A stretch of 64,000 nt of DNA. It comes from Toxoplasma gondii ME49 (Eukaryota > Apicomplexa > Conoidasida > Eucoccidiorida > Sarcocystidae). Both the position numbers and the translations under genes were made by a program. Within the stretch, counting starts at the first letter, position 1, and every line of letters begins with the position of its first letter. Location: contig NC_031478.1 of assembly GCF_000006565.2 (NCBI RefSeq), positions 4,364,212-4,428,211 of the forward strand. Direction: 5' to 3'. Positions 12,291 to 21,989 of this stretch are shown here, one piece after another. The notes under the pieces were generated by a model. That model was not told the origin of the DNA. It did no database searches and was given only the letters and a program-made list of their open reading frames with translations.

Positions 12291-13079
12291 GCGCGGCGTT
12301 TGAAAGAGAGAGGCTGCGACACCGAAATTCGAAACTGGAAAAGTCTGTTGGAGGCAGATGAGAAACGCACACTGAGGCCTGCAGCCGAGCAGGCGAACAC
12401 AGCCGATTTTCTTCTGTTGGAAACAGGCACTGCCCCTGAAAAATGCAAAGGGTCAGAGAACGGGGGTCCTGCGTTTTAGAACGTTCTTCACTTCCAAAAA
12501 TACCGTGCATGAAAGCAATTCCTCACCCTTCACACGTTGACAAGGAAACGAGAAACATCTGGTCTTCAGTTGAGAACAGCCAAAACCTGCGTGCTTGTTC
12601 ACAAAAAAAATCGAGAAACCGCCGTGTGACAAAGGGACGAGCCTGGTCCCCACATACACAAATGCATATATATATATATATATATATATATGACGGCTAC
12701 CTTCTTTGTCGTCGTTACTTTCCCTGGGGTCGCTTTCCCTCCATTGTGTCTTGCGTCAAGTTCATTGCTCGAGAGTTATCTCTCATGCTCGTTATCGCCT
12801 CTCGTCGCTGGCACCCTCTACCTGTCCCCCCTCTTATACTTCAGTTTCACCTCTCTCCTTTTTCTCTCCCCTCGCGTTCTCCTCGCCTTTTTCTCTTCTC
12901 CATCTTCTGGTTTCTCTCTCCCCTCACTCTCTCCTCAGTTTTCTTCTTTGCCCTACATGTGCCTCCTCTCCTCTCTGTCGTTTCTCTCCACGCTGTCGCG
13001 CTTCTTTTCACATCTGTCCTGTCTCTTTTTCTCTCGGAATTTTTTTCTCAGTTCCTCTCAAATTTCTTGTCTCGTCTTC
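12291..13079. other. Gap between two minus-strand coding regions
   Basis: This stretch contains a (TA)n microsatellite at 12664-12691 and then about 370 bp of C/T-rich sequence on the plus strand (12780-13080). A plus-strand ORF crosses it (12443-13537) but is Ser/Leu/Phe low complexity and antisense to the giant ORF. On the minus strand an acceptor-like TTTTTCAG precedes position 12435, so part of this could be intron or 3' UTR of the giant gene. Confidence 0.45.
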
Positions 13080-16000
13080 TCACTGTCGTGTCTCTTCGTC
13101 GCTCGGGTGTCTTGCCTCTTCTGCTCTGGGATTTCTCGTCAACTCGACCTCGTCTAGAACGACGTCGACAGCAGCGAGAACGGCATTCCTCACTTGAGAC
13201 GCGACCCTGTTGGGGGCCTCTCCTGGGGCGGTCAGGAGCAGACGGAGGCGTCTGCGGCTTCTCTCGACTTGCTCGAAAACGGCGAAGAGAGAGTACGAGC
13301 AGCGCAAGAGAGGAAAGAGGTGACGTGAGAGCAAAGACGAACGGGAGATCGCTCCGGAAATCAACTCGGGGGCGAACGCAGAGTACGCGAGAGAGACAGA
13401 AGAAGGAAGTCGGCCCAGCCGGTGGGCGGACAACGAAGAGACTCGCAGGAAACGCGGAGAGGCGACGGAGTCGGAGCACGCAGAGGGCGCGCGGGGCGAC
13501 GGATGGACGGAGGCGGGCAAAGACTCTGGAACGGTAGAAGATGGGGACATAGGCGCCTCCTCCGCAGACGCCGAAAGGCGCAGGGCAGGCGGTTGGATGC
13601 GAACGAAGACTGCGAGCGAGTGGACGGAGAAGAGGAAGACAGAGAGAGAGGCGGGCGACTCCCGACCTCGAGGGCCTCGGTCCAGGAACAGACAGACGCG
13701 GGAAGAGTGACGCGAATCTGCTTCGTCTCGGAGATGTTGTGGGGGACATAAGTCTCCAGACTGGGGCGCTGACCTGGAGACCCAGTCTTCGCTCGTTTCA
13801 GCCTCTTGCCCGGCGAACCCCAGCGCTCGGAAGACAGAGCGAAGGTGTCTGTCGTCTTCGGCGTCTCTCGTAGCTCGCTGCAGACGCCAGTGCCAGTCCT
13901 CCTCCGCACAGGCGCACGACGCAGGGCGACACGCAGAAAACGAGGAAGGCGGGGAAAGACATGCGCGTCTCTCTGGGCCTGCATGTCGAGTCTCCGCGCT
14001 CCCCCTCCGTTCCGAGAAGGCGGGAAGCAGAGCAGAAGAAAAAGAGGAAGAAGGTGAAGAAGCAGAGGAAGATGGAGAAGAAGAGAGATGGCTAGCAAGT
14101 GCGAGATGGAAGACGCGAAGACGAGGAAGGGTAAACCGGAAGATCTGAATTAACGCAGTTCGATATAGACTGTTTGACGCGAACAAACGGCGGCAGAGGG
14201 CTCTCGTTTCGTTTCGAGCGTACACGAGAGAAACGCGATACGGGGAAGACCACGATAAAGACGAACAAGAACAACAAGAATACGACGGCGAGGAGCATGA
14301 GCACGAAACACGGAAACGAGAAGAGCAAAAGCAAGGGGAACTGGAGCTCGAAGGAGCAAAAGCGGATGGCAAAGCGGGAGGAATGAAGAGAAGTTCAAGA
14401 GTCTCAATGCTGCTGTAAGGATGCAGACGATTCAGCAGGCGTCCTCGTTTCTTCAGACGCACCCGCGGTGAATTGCTCGAACGCCCCATTTCCAGACATC
14501 GTCCTTCCTCCTCTTTCTCTCTTCCAGGCAACACAAAAAACGACCTCCACTTGCTCGTGAACCGACCCGCATCCCGTCTCCTTTGCCCTTCTTTGTCTTT
14601 TCTCTCTCCTTCACTCTCTTCTTCTCTGTCTTCTTTTCGATCTTCTGTTCTGCCGTCTTCTCTGTCTCCTTCTCTCTTATCTCTTCTGGCGAGTTCGTCT
14701 TCTCTGTCTTTGTCTGTGTGCTGTTGAGAAAGGAAGGTGGACGCGGAGCGCCTGACGTCTGAGAAGGCTCCCGAGAGCGAAGCGGCGAGGCGTTGGACGC
14801 TTCGTAGATTGAGGGAAAACTCAGACTTGTCTATCGAGAAAGAGTGCCTTCTTCGATCTGAAGCGACGGAGTTGGAAGGAAGAAGCTCTCCCGGTTCGCA
14901 GCGTCTCTCCTTCCCTCTTAGTCGCTTTGCTTCGCTTCCTTTGGTTTCTTTCTGAAGGTTGCAAGGGAGCCTCTCTGTCCTGGGAGACGACAGAAGAGAG
15001 TGCATGCGTGAGCCTCCTTCTTCTCCCTCGGCTTCTGCTGCTTCTGCTGCTTCTGCTGCTTCGGCTGCTTCGGCTGTTTCGGCTGTTTCGGCTGGTCGCA
15101 CGCCTCGTTGTTGTTCTTCGTTTTCTGCCACACCGCTCGCGCGTTGTCCCCTCTCTTGTCTCCACAGAAGCAGCTCTGCCTTCTCCAGGCGCTGTTCAAG
15201 AAGCGTCCGTCTTCTCGGAGCTGGAACGTGAGGGGAATGGCGTCCACGCGCTCCGCTCTTCTCTCTGGCGCTTCCGCCCTCCGCGTCGACTCGCCGACTC
15301 TGCTCCGCCTCTGGGCCAAAAGGCTGCGCAGCCTCGAGGAATCTCTCGCGTTGCGGCGGTCCTTCCCACCCCACACCGTCCAGCTGTTGGTGCAGAAAAC
15401 GCAGAGAGGCTTCAGTCGGCTTGAGTCCGATCTCCTGCTTCTTGAACTGACGCATGCACTCGACATTCCGCGACAGACCTCGAGAGAAATTTCGCCGAGT
15501 GTCTCTCTCCCAGCCGCGCTCGATCCCCCTCTCGTCACAGCCTCCCACTGAAGACGAAGAAGAAGAAAAAGAAAAAGAAGAAGAAGGCGAGAAAGAAGAA
15601 TGAGAAGGCGATAATGAAGAAGACAAGGGAGAGGAAGGCGAGCAAAAGGGGACAACAAAGCGTTGCACCCAGGTCGTCGAAGAAGAAGAAGGACGGATTA
15701 GGGGTGTCGTCGAATTAGGATTGTTCGCCTTATCGTAAAGACGCAGAGAAACGCGAGAACGTCGCTTTCGATCGGGTGCGTGGACGTCCGTTCCGTCGCT
15801 TCTCTCTTTGTGTTCGGTGGATGACCTTGAGACAACAGCAGGGACTTCCAAACTGGAGGCCAGCGACGGTGCGCCGAGCCTCATCGAGAAGGGAACTTCT
15901 GACCCAGAAGGAGAGAGATCTCGCCTCTCCTGCCTCCCTGTCGAAGGGACCTGTCGCTCTGTCTCCTCGCCTTCATAGCCCACCTCGGAACCGTCTCGGT

Positions 16001-19000
16001 TTTGCCCAGCCGTCTCGTCTCCTTCAGGCGACTTCCATCCGAAACGACGCCGACCGGCCGCTCCCGGTTCGCCCTTTGGGGGACTTGTATCAGGTTCTGA
16101 GAAAGACAGAAAAGAGAAAGAACGAGAGACCCTCTGTCTCCATGTCTCCGGAATGGGGGCAGGCCATCCCAGAGTGTGCGGGAGAGTTGCGTCGGAGTTG
16201 TCTGCTTGAACTCGGTGCTTCTCTCCCGCATCTGTCGCCGACGCTCGGGTGAACGAGAGGGCTGGGAGAAAGTCCCAGCTTCCCCTTTTCTTCCTCTCTT
16301 GCAAGTCCTGGTCCGCGTCGTCGAGTCCGGCTCTCGCGTCTCGGAGCGTCCGTCTTTCTCTTTCGAAAACGAAGTCCGGAGAATCGAGAGGAAACAGAAA
16401 GCCGTGCTCAATCAGTGCGGTCGCGGTCAGCAGCTTTAAGACCCCCACGAGCCGCTCCAGCTCTGGAGAAGAAACAAAGAACGAACACCCTTCGTCCTCG
16501 CTACCGACATGCTCGGAGAGGCGCACGGAGCGACGGGAACGCGACGGCGAGTGACAGACGGAAGAAACAGAAGAGCCAGCAGGAGCCTCGCGGGGCGCTG
16601 AGGGCTGTGGAAGGGACGGCGTGGAACCGCCCGCGTCTTTTCCATTTCGCGGTGGAGAAGCGCATGTTCCTCGTATTCTCGGTCGAAAAGCTGTTGCAGT
16701 CTTCACAGTCATAAAGAGCGGGAGCACGAGGCCTGTGGTTCGGCTTCGAGAGACCTCCACGGAGAACAGAGAAGAGGTGGACGGCGAGAAGAGAAGGGCA
16801 AGAGTCCGAGCTGTTTGTACGCCCGAGGGCGGGAGAATGAGAGAGAACTCAGGCAATTTCGAGATAAAGGAGTGGATGAGCTCTGTGCCGAACCGCCTGT
16901 GTCTTCGTAGTGTGTCGCACACAGCAAGGTATTCCTGCAAGGCCTTCTTGTATTCCCAGTTATTCGCCTCGCTTCCTTCTCTCTCGTCTGGCCGGGGGCG
17001 TCGTCCACGACGACCACAGGAGTCAGAGAAGCGCGAGGAAGAAGTCCTCCGCCTGACAGAAAAATCCATCGCCTCCCCATGGTCGCTATCGATGCGGTCG
17101 CCTGTCTCGCCCCGGTCTCCGTTCACGGCCGCGATGGCCGCTTCCTCCCCGCTCCACTCTTCCTCGCCTTCGTCCTCCCACAGGAGACACAAAGCCATAG
17201 GCGAAGAAGGCGTCGGCGTGTGGGGAGGGGGACAAGACAGCGAGGTGGAGGGGCGGAGTGAGCTCTCACATCGCCCCCAGGCAAAGGTAGCTTCTGAGAG
17301 CATATGGTGAAGCAGGGGATTGAAATTGACTACCTGAAGCGACCGGAGATTGAAAAACGCAAAATGTGGTGACGCAAGCTTCGCGGCGCCGTCTCTTCTG
17401 TCGCCCTCCCGTGCAGCCGATCCAAAAGGAGACACTCTGCCTCCTCGCTTCTCTCTTCCCCGCTCTTCTTCTGGCCTGCACTCGCGCCCCCGAGGCTCCT
17501 GTGGAGGGGCGACTGTCTCAGGAGATCTGGACGAGTGGGAAGGGGAACAAGAACAGAGAGGGAACGAAAGAGAAGAAGAGGAAGGCGAGGAAAAAGAGGG
17601 AGAAGACAGGAGACAGACATTTTCTCTAGAAACGAGGAGGGAGACTCGTTGAGAGGACGGAAATCGAATAACCAGGTGGCAAAGCGAAGGCGCAGCGAGT
17701 TGAAGAAACTGCTGGACTGCAGACGAAGACAAACGGGTGAACGGATCCAGAAGAACCAGAGAAGCGCAACAGACTCGGCGCCTTCGACAAATGTCTCCAT
17801 TTCCCGTACTTGGGCCTCGCCTCTTCAACTCGCCCAGCCAAACCCGCAGCATTTCGCACAGGAACTCTACAGCGACTGACGAAGAACAGGTCACGCAAGA
17901 GCCAGGAGGAGGAGGTGTAGAAAACGCAGAGAGAGAAGAAGAGGAAGAAGAGCAAGGAGCCTGCTGTGTTCTTTTTAGGCCAGACGAAGACGTTGGGCAG
18001 TCTCCTTCTACCCTTTGCGTTCGAGGCTTCCCCTGGAAATCCCTTTCCATGTGCTCAAGATCCAAAAGACAAAAGGGCGAGGTGAAAGTGATTTCCTCGA
18101 GAACAGGAAGCTTCTTCTTCCACTCTCTGCCTCGCCGTTCGACCTCGTCGTTGGTCGGCCCTCGCGTCTTGTCAATCTGGTCGTCACAGAGGCCGAACGA
18201 AAGGGGAAAAGGACGGCGCGAAGAAGGCAACGCGGAAGCAGAAGAAGTTCGAGGAGGAGACGGCGAATGAGGAGACGAACTGCAAGCGGAGTTCATGTCG
18301 GGCGAACAAGCGAGGCTGAGGGCCTTTCCTGCAGCTACTGCGTCGCTGAGAGAGAGGCAGACGAGGGAAAGAAACGAGAAAGACGTGCAGGACGACGAAG
18401 AGTCGGAGAGAAAGGTTGGAAAAATGAGACTCAACAGCCAGAGGTAGGCACTGAGATACGAAGCATCGCTTTCGGAGGCTGTGAAAAAGCCTCCGAAAGA
18501 AAAACGCGCCTCTGCCCCCTGGGAACCTGCCTGTGTTAAATGCATCGACCTCCCAAAACCTGTGTTCTCTCCTCTTTCTCCTCTCTCTTGCCTTCGTTCG
18601 AATGCTCCTTCTTCTTTCCTCTGTGTTCCCCTTCGTCCTGCCCTCTCTTCTTCCTCCCTGCTTTCTCCGCCTGGCACGCGTCCTGCTGCTGCGTCGCTCA
18701 AAAACAGGGAGGACGGACATGACGAAGCGAAGAGAGAGGCGAAGAGTTGGTCTGAGAGGAGCAACACACTCGAGAGGGGGCTGCAGTTCTCGAAGAAAGG
18801 AGATCCTTTCCCGTCCTCCGATGTGCGTCTCTTCGCAGGTGTCTCCGCGCTCCGTACGGAATACAGTGGCGACGACGAGGGTGCGAAGAGTGGAGAACAA
18901 GGTTGAGGAGGAGAGAAGCACCCCCCTTGCCGAAAGAGAAGCGGCGGAGCGAAATCAAGTGTCAGCGCATGCAGCGACGCATGAGAAGATCGAATCAAAG

Positions 19001-21989
19001 AACCCAAGAAGTGAAAGAGGCCGGGCGCCAGGTCCCGAAGAAACGACAGCGCCTCCCACTCGAGCCCTGTAGGCCCCGCCTTGCGTTCTTTTCTCTTCGC
19101 AGAAGAACAGGAGGAACCCCAAGAGGAAGAGGTGGAGGATGAAAACGAAGGCGAATGTTCCTCGCCTTGAAACGCCGACTGAGGTTTTTGAGACGAGAGA
19201 AAAGGAAGCAGAAGCGAAAGGTCGAACCACGCTGACCGATCCGAAATCTCCAAACACACAAGCCTGGGAGCTGCGGTCTCGAAATACATTCTGCCTGTCG
19301 TCTCCTCCCTCAACGTTCTGTGTGTCTCGTCTCTCTTCCGCCCTGGCACGCAGTCCTTCGTCTCGATGGAATTCCATTCTTTCCCTGTCAGCCAGGACCT
19401 GAAGAACCCCAAGAAAGACACAGTCTCGTTGCCACCACCTGCTTCTTCCTCGCAGCCTTCCCTTCCTTCTTGCTCTCTCCTCTGCGCTCGAGCGCCCCCC
19501 TGCTCTAGTCCAGGCGAGCGCACAGAGGAGACGTCGCTGTGCCTGCACGCGTGAAGAGAGCGGAAAAGCAAAAGCAGACTCCCAAAGGACCCCCTCGACG
19601 AGAAAGTCCGTAGCCGAGGAAAAAGCAATCCAGAAGCCTCCACGTCGGGTGTCTTCCACAGGTCCCCCAAGTGCGACTGACAACACACAGACAAAGAAGC
19701 AGACAGAGAAGACGAAGTTGTTTGGAGAAAAGAAGGTGGCCAGAACGGCGCTAGAGAAGAGCTCAGTCGGGAGACTGGAAAGCATGAGAACGGGGAACGA
19801 GCGTCTTCGCCTTCAATGTGGAGGCTGAACGACTCGAGGGTTTGGCGGTTCTCGACGAAAGCGGAAAAAGCGCGTTCCAAGCAAGCCATCAAACGCCGTT
19901 CTGGGCCCCACGGAAAAGCGGAAGATCGACAGGAACAGGGTGCAGGTGGACCAACAGAAGGTGCAGGAAATGAAGGACAGGAGTCGGACCGCATTGTCGC
20001 TCCTCGTCGACAGGCGCTGAAAGGGGATTCAAACCTGTCCTGGCGAACCGAAATTTCAAGGACTGAGAGCTGCGTCGCTCGCTTGAAGATTTCTCGCACA
20101 AAGTTCTCATCCAGTTTGGCCCACGAAGACGTCACGCGAATGTGGCTGAAGACGCCGGTGGGAAGCGCCACAGAGTCATCTTTCTGGCGGCTGGCTCTCG
20201 CCTTCTCGCCGGCTTTCTCTGCTTTCCTTTTCCGAGCGAAGTCCATGAACTGGCTCCACTCCCTTCTCATCTCTTCTTCTTTTCTCAGGTAGCTTCCGGC
20301 CAACCGGCCTCGCGGCTTTCCTTCTTCTCCCTTCTCCGATCGTCTCGCGCTGTTGCATCTCCAGACCTCACTGCCGCCATCCTTCTCTGTCCCTCGCCCT
20401 CCTCCCTGCCGTCGACCCTTGGGCGGAGAAGCCTCGCCGCCGCAACCGCCCGGCTCGTCTGGGGAGAAAATGCTCTGGAAAATTTTGCCTTTCTTCTCCG
20501 AGGCAGTGTCCCCGTCCTTCTCGCCGCCTCCGCAGGAGCACGCGAGAGGAGACGGCAGGGAGCCGCAGAGAAGCAGGCGAAGCAGCAAGGAGGCGCCAGA
20601 GAGAGCGAGGACATCTTGGAAATCGAGGAACAAAGAGAGATTGCCAAAACGAATTGCGACCCAGACGGAGAATGGAAGGGAGGACGAAAGCCACAAAACT
20701 CCCGGGGAAGACGAAAAGTGTGACGAATCTACCAGATCCCAGCCGTTCTGCTCGCTTGCTCTTTTTGGCGCGTTTTCGAGGGCCGCACATGCCCCCCCGG
20801 CCGTCTCTCTCTTCTCTCTCCGTGTGTCTCTCTCGGCATCTGGCTTCCGAGACACGGGTCTCTCGCCACCGGACAGAGTTGGGGGCATGCGCACAGCACG
20901 AGGCTTGTCTAGTCTGGAGCCGGCCTCGCTGTGAGCAGAAGAGACAGCAGGAGACACTGCGGTCTCCAGAGAGCCCGCGAGGCCTCTTTCGTCTCGCTCA
21001 GCAGACAGGCGATGCGGAAAACCGGATCGAGTAGGCGAAGGCGGAGGAGATGCACGCAAATGGCTCTGCGACCCCGCTGTTGGGGAGAGCAAAGGAAACA
21101 TAGAGGGCTCCCCAACTGAGGAAGCGAGGAGGCGCTTCGCATTCGATGCCTCTGCATGCAGCTCTGGAACGGAAAGACTCGCTACGGGAGGCGCGGGGAA
21201 ATCCGTGGACAGCAGACTCGCCAAACCGCCCTCAGACTGTACCGAAATGGCTGTCTCTCCAGAATAGCTTTCTTCGTCCCCACACGCGCGCAATTCTTCC
21301 CTGGAGACAGCCCGTAGAAGCGAGAGACAAACGTCACGCTTGTCCGAAAGTGGCCAGGAAGGCAAGAGTCCGGGAACCTCGAAAGGCTCGGCAGTTGCAC
21401 TGCTCTCGGAAGAGCCGCTCGGCTCTCTCAGCGCATTCTGAAGGCCTTCGGATCCGGCGCGACGTGAACAAGAGTCTGGCCCGTCTGCTACAACGCTGGA
21501 CGGAAGCCTTGGCCCCCGAAAAGCAAGGACGCGGCCTTCTCCCGCACCGGCGTCAGGTCCCCCGTGGTCTGCCTGTTCCCTCTGCCATTCTGCATTCTCT
21601 GTCTCTCTTTTCTCCCGGCCTCCAAATCCGTCCGGGGCAAATTCGAAGTCGGAGGACGTGGTTTGATGGTCCAAGGCGGGCGGCAAACCGCATGCGCTGG
21701 CACTCTCGCCTTCTTGGCTCAAAAGCACTGCCGACGCGCAGCCCTCTGCTCGTCCCTGGTGGTCTCTGCCGTTTGAGAAAGCGAGAGCACGCTCTTCGTC
21801 TGCCCGCTCTGACGAGAGAGGCTCACCCTGTTCCCGGTGGAAGCTGCTGTAGCGGGAGGTTACCGAAGAAGGCGGCTCCGACTCTTCCGGAATGCTTTCT
21901 AGAACGTGTGCAGAGTAGCACAGTCGGCCTTCTTCGTCGACCCAGGAAGGCGGGAGGTAGACGGGTGACCGCGTCTTCTCTCCGCGCAT
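13080..21989 (-). CDS. Giant unidentified protein, single 2969-codon ORF, Leu-rich blocks
   Basis: This is an 8.9 kb ORF without a stop, starting at ATG 21989 and ending at 13080. Such length is far beyond chance even in GC-rich DNA. I cannot name it. The N-terminal 430 residues are acidic and disordered, rich in Ser/Glu. Around residues 430-475 a hydrophobic segment (LPFSVWVAIRFGNLSLFLDF) weakly resembles an F-box. Beyond it, isolated Leu-rich blocks such as ATQLSVLEISV, ESFSLHIEG, PRLVCLEISD and LEEITFTSPF recur between long Ser/Pro/Glu/Arg insertions, as in a leucine-rich-repeat fold interrupted by low complexity. An Ala-Glu repeat (AAEAAEAAEAAEAAEA) sits near residue 2308, and Asp/Glu/Arg-rich tracts follow. 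There is no signal peptide. A strong donor-like AAGTGAGG at about 13192 would splice out the last 36 or so residues, so the true C terminus may lie further downstream. Some low-complexity segments could be unrecognised in-frame introns. Confidence 0.75.
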   Translation of the reverse strand: MRGEKTRSPVYLPPSWVDEEGRLCYSAHVLESIPEESEPPSSVTSRYSSFHREQGEPLSSERADEERALAFSNGRDHQGRAEGCASAVLLSQEGESASACGLPPALDHQTTSSDFEFAPDGFGGREKRETENAEWQREQADHGGPDAGAGEGRVLAFRGPRLPSSVVADGPDSCSRRAGSEGLQNALREPSGSSESSATAEPFEVPGLLPSWPLSDKRDVCLSLLRAVSREELRACGDEESYSGETAISVQSEGGLASLLSTDFPAPPVASLSVPELHAEASNAKRLLASSVGEPSMFPLLSPTAGSQSHLRASPPPSPTRSGFPHRLSAERDERGLAGSLETAVSPAVSSAHSEAGSRLDKPRAVRMPPTLSGGERPVSRKPDAERDTRREKRETAGGACAALENAPKRASEQNGWDLVDSSHFSSSPGVLWLSSSLPFSVWVAIRFGNLSLFLDFQDVLALSGASLLLRLLLCGSLPSPLACSCGGGEKDGDTASEKKGKIFQSIFSPDEPGGCGGEASPPKGRRQGGGRGTEKDGGSEVWRCNSARRSEKGEEGKPRGRLAGSYLRKEEEMRREWSQFMDFARKRKAEKAGEKARASRQKDDSVALPTGVFSHIRVTSSWAKLDENFVREIFKRATQLSVLEISVRQDRFESPFSACRRGATMRSDSCPSFPAPSVGPPAPCSCRSSAFPWGPERRLMACLERAFSAFVENRQTLESFSLHIEGEDARSPFSCFPVSRLSSSLAPFWPPSFLQTTSSSLSASLSVCCQSHLGDLWKTPDVEASGLLFPRLRTFSSRGSFGSLLLLFRSLHACRHSDVSSVRSPGLEQGGARAQRREQEGREGCEEEAGGGNETVSFLGFFRSWLTGKEWNSIETKDCVPGRKRDETHRTLREETTGRMYFETAAPRLVCLEISDRSAWFDLSLLLPFLSSQKPQSAFQGEEHSPSFSSSTSSSWGSSCSSAKRKERKAGPTGLEWEALSFLRDLAPGLFHFLGSLIRSSHASLHALTLDFAPPLLFRQGGCFSPPQPCSPLFAPSSSPLYSVRSAETPAKRRTSEDGKGSPFFENCSPLSSVLLLSDQLFASLFASSCPSSLFLSDAAAGRVPGGESREEEERAGRRGTQRKEEGAFERRQERGERGENTGFGRSMHLTQAGSQGAEARFSFGGFFTASESDASYLSAYLWLLSLIFPTFLSDSSSSCTSFSFLSLVCLSLSDAVAAGKALSLACSPDMNSACSSSPHSPSPPRTSSASALPSSRRPFPLSFGLCDDQIDKTRGPTNDEVERRGREWKKKLPVLEEITFTSPFCLLDLEHMERDFQGKPRTQRVEGDCPTSSSGLKRTQQAPCSSSSSSLSAFSTPPPPGSCVTCSSSVAVEFLCEMLRVWLGELKRRGPSTGNGDICRRRRVCCASLVLLDPFTRLSSSAVQQFLQLAAPSLCHLVIRFPSSQRVSLLVSRENVCLLSSPSFSSPSSSSLSFPLCSCSPSHSSRSPETVAPPQEPRGRECRPEEERGREKRGGRVSPFGSAAREGDRRDGAAKLASPHFAFFNLRSLQVVNFNPLLHHMLSEATFAWGRCESSLRPSTSLSCPPPHTPTPSSPMALCLLWEDEGEEEWSGEEAAIAAVNGDRGETGDRIDSDHGEAMDFSVRRRTSSSRFSDSCGRRGRRPRPDEREGSEANNWEYKKALQEYLAVCDTLRRHRRFGTELIHSFISKLPEFSLILPPSGVQTARTLALLFSPSTSSLFSVEVSRSRTTGLVLPLFMTVKTATAFRPRIRGTCASPPRNGKDAGGSTPSLPQPSAPREAPAGSSVSSVCHSPSRSRRSVRLSEHVGSEDEGCSFFVSSPELERLVGVLKLLTATALIEHGFLFPLDSPDFVFERERRTLRDARAGLDDADQDLQERKKRGSWDFLPALSFTRASATDAGEKHRVQADNSDATLPHTLGWPAPIPETWRQRVSRSFSFLSFSEPDTSPPKGEPGAAGRRRFGWKSPEGDETAGQNRDGSEVGYEGEETERQVPSTGRQERRDLSPSGSEVPFSMRLGAPSLASSLEVPAVVSRSSTEHKERSDGTDVHAPDRKRRSRVSLRLYDKANNPNSTTPLIRPSSSSTTWVQRFVVPFCSPSSPLSSSLSPSHSSFSPSSSFSFSSSSSSVGGCDERGIERGWERDTRRNFSRGLSRNVECMRQFKKQEIGLKPTEASLRFLHQQLDGVGWEGPPQRERFLEAAQPFGPEAEQSRRVDAEGGSAREKSGARGRHSPHVPAPRRRTLLEQRLEKAELLLWRQERGQRASGVAENEEQQRGVRPAETAETAEAAEAAEAAEAAEAEGEEGGSRMHSLLSSPRTERLPCNLQKETKGSEAKRLRGKERRCEPGELLPSNSVASDRRRHSFSIDKSEFSLNLRSVQRLAASLSGAFSDVRRSASTFLSQQHTDKDREDELARRDKREGDREDGRTEDRKEDREEESEGERKDKEGQRRRDAGRFTSKWRSFFVLPGREKEEEGRCLEMGRSSNSPRVRLKKRGRLLNRLHPYSSIETLELLFIPPALPSAFAPSSSSSPCFCSSRFRVSCSCSSPSYSCCSCSSLSWSSPYRVSLVYARNETRALCRRLFASNSLYRTALIQIFRFTLPRLRVFHLALASHLSSSPSSSASSPSSSFSSALLPAFSERRGSAETRHAGPERRACLSPPSSFSACRPASCACAEEDWHWRLQRATRDAEDDRHLRSVFRALGFAGQEAETSEDWVSRSAPQSGDLCPPQHLRDEADSRHSSRVCLFLDRGPRGRESPASLSVFLFSVHSLAVFVRIQPPALRLSASAEEAPMSPSSTVPESLPASVHPSPRAPSACSDSVASPRFLRVSSLSAHRLGRLPSSVSLAYSAFAPELISGAISRSSLLSRHLFPLLRCSYSLFAVFEQVERSRRRLRLLLTAPGEAPNRVASQVRNAVLAAVDVVLDEVELTRNPRAEEARHPSDEETRQ

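Noticed and set aside
12443..13537. 364-codon plus-strand ORF
   Set aside because: It runs through a TA microsatellite and a C/T-rich tract and then antisense to the giant ORF; composition is Ser/Leu/Phe then Arg, typical of a shadow frame.
13361..14098. 245-codon minus-strand ORF and similar frames inside the giant gene
   Set aside because: They are alternative frames nested in the longer 2969-codon ORF and have no independent support.
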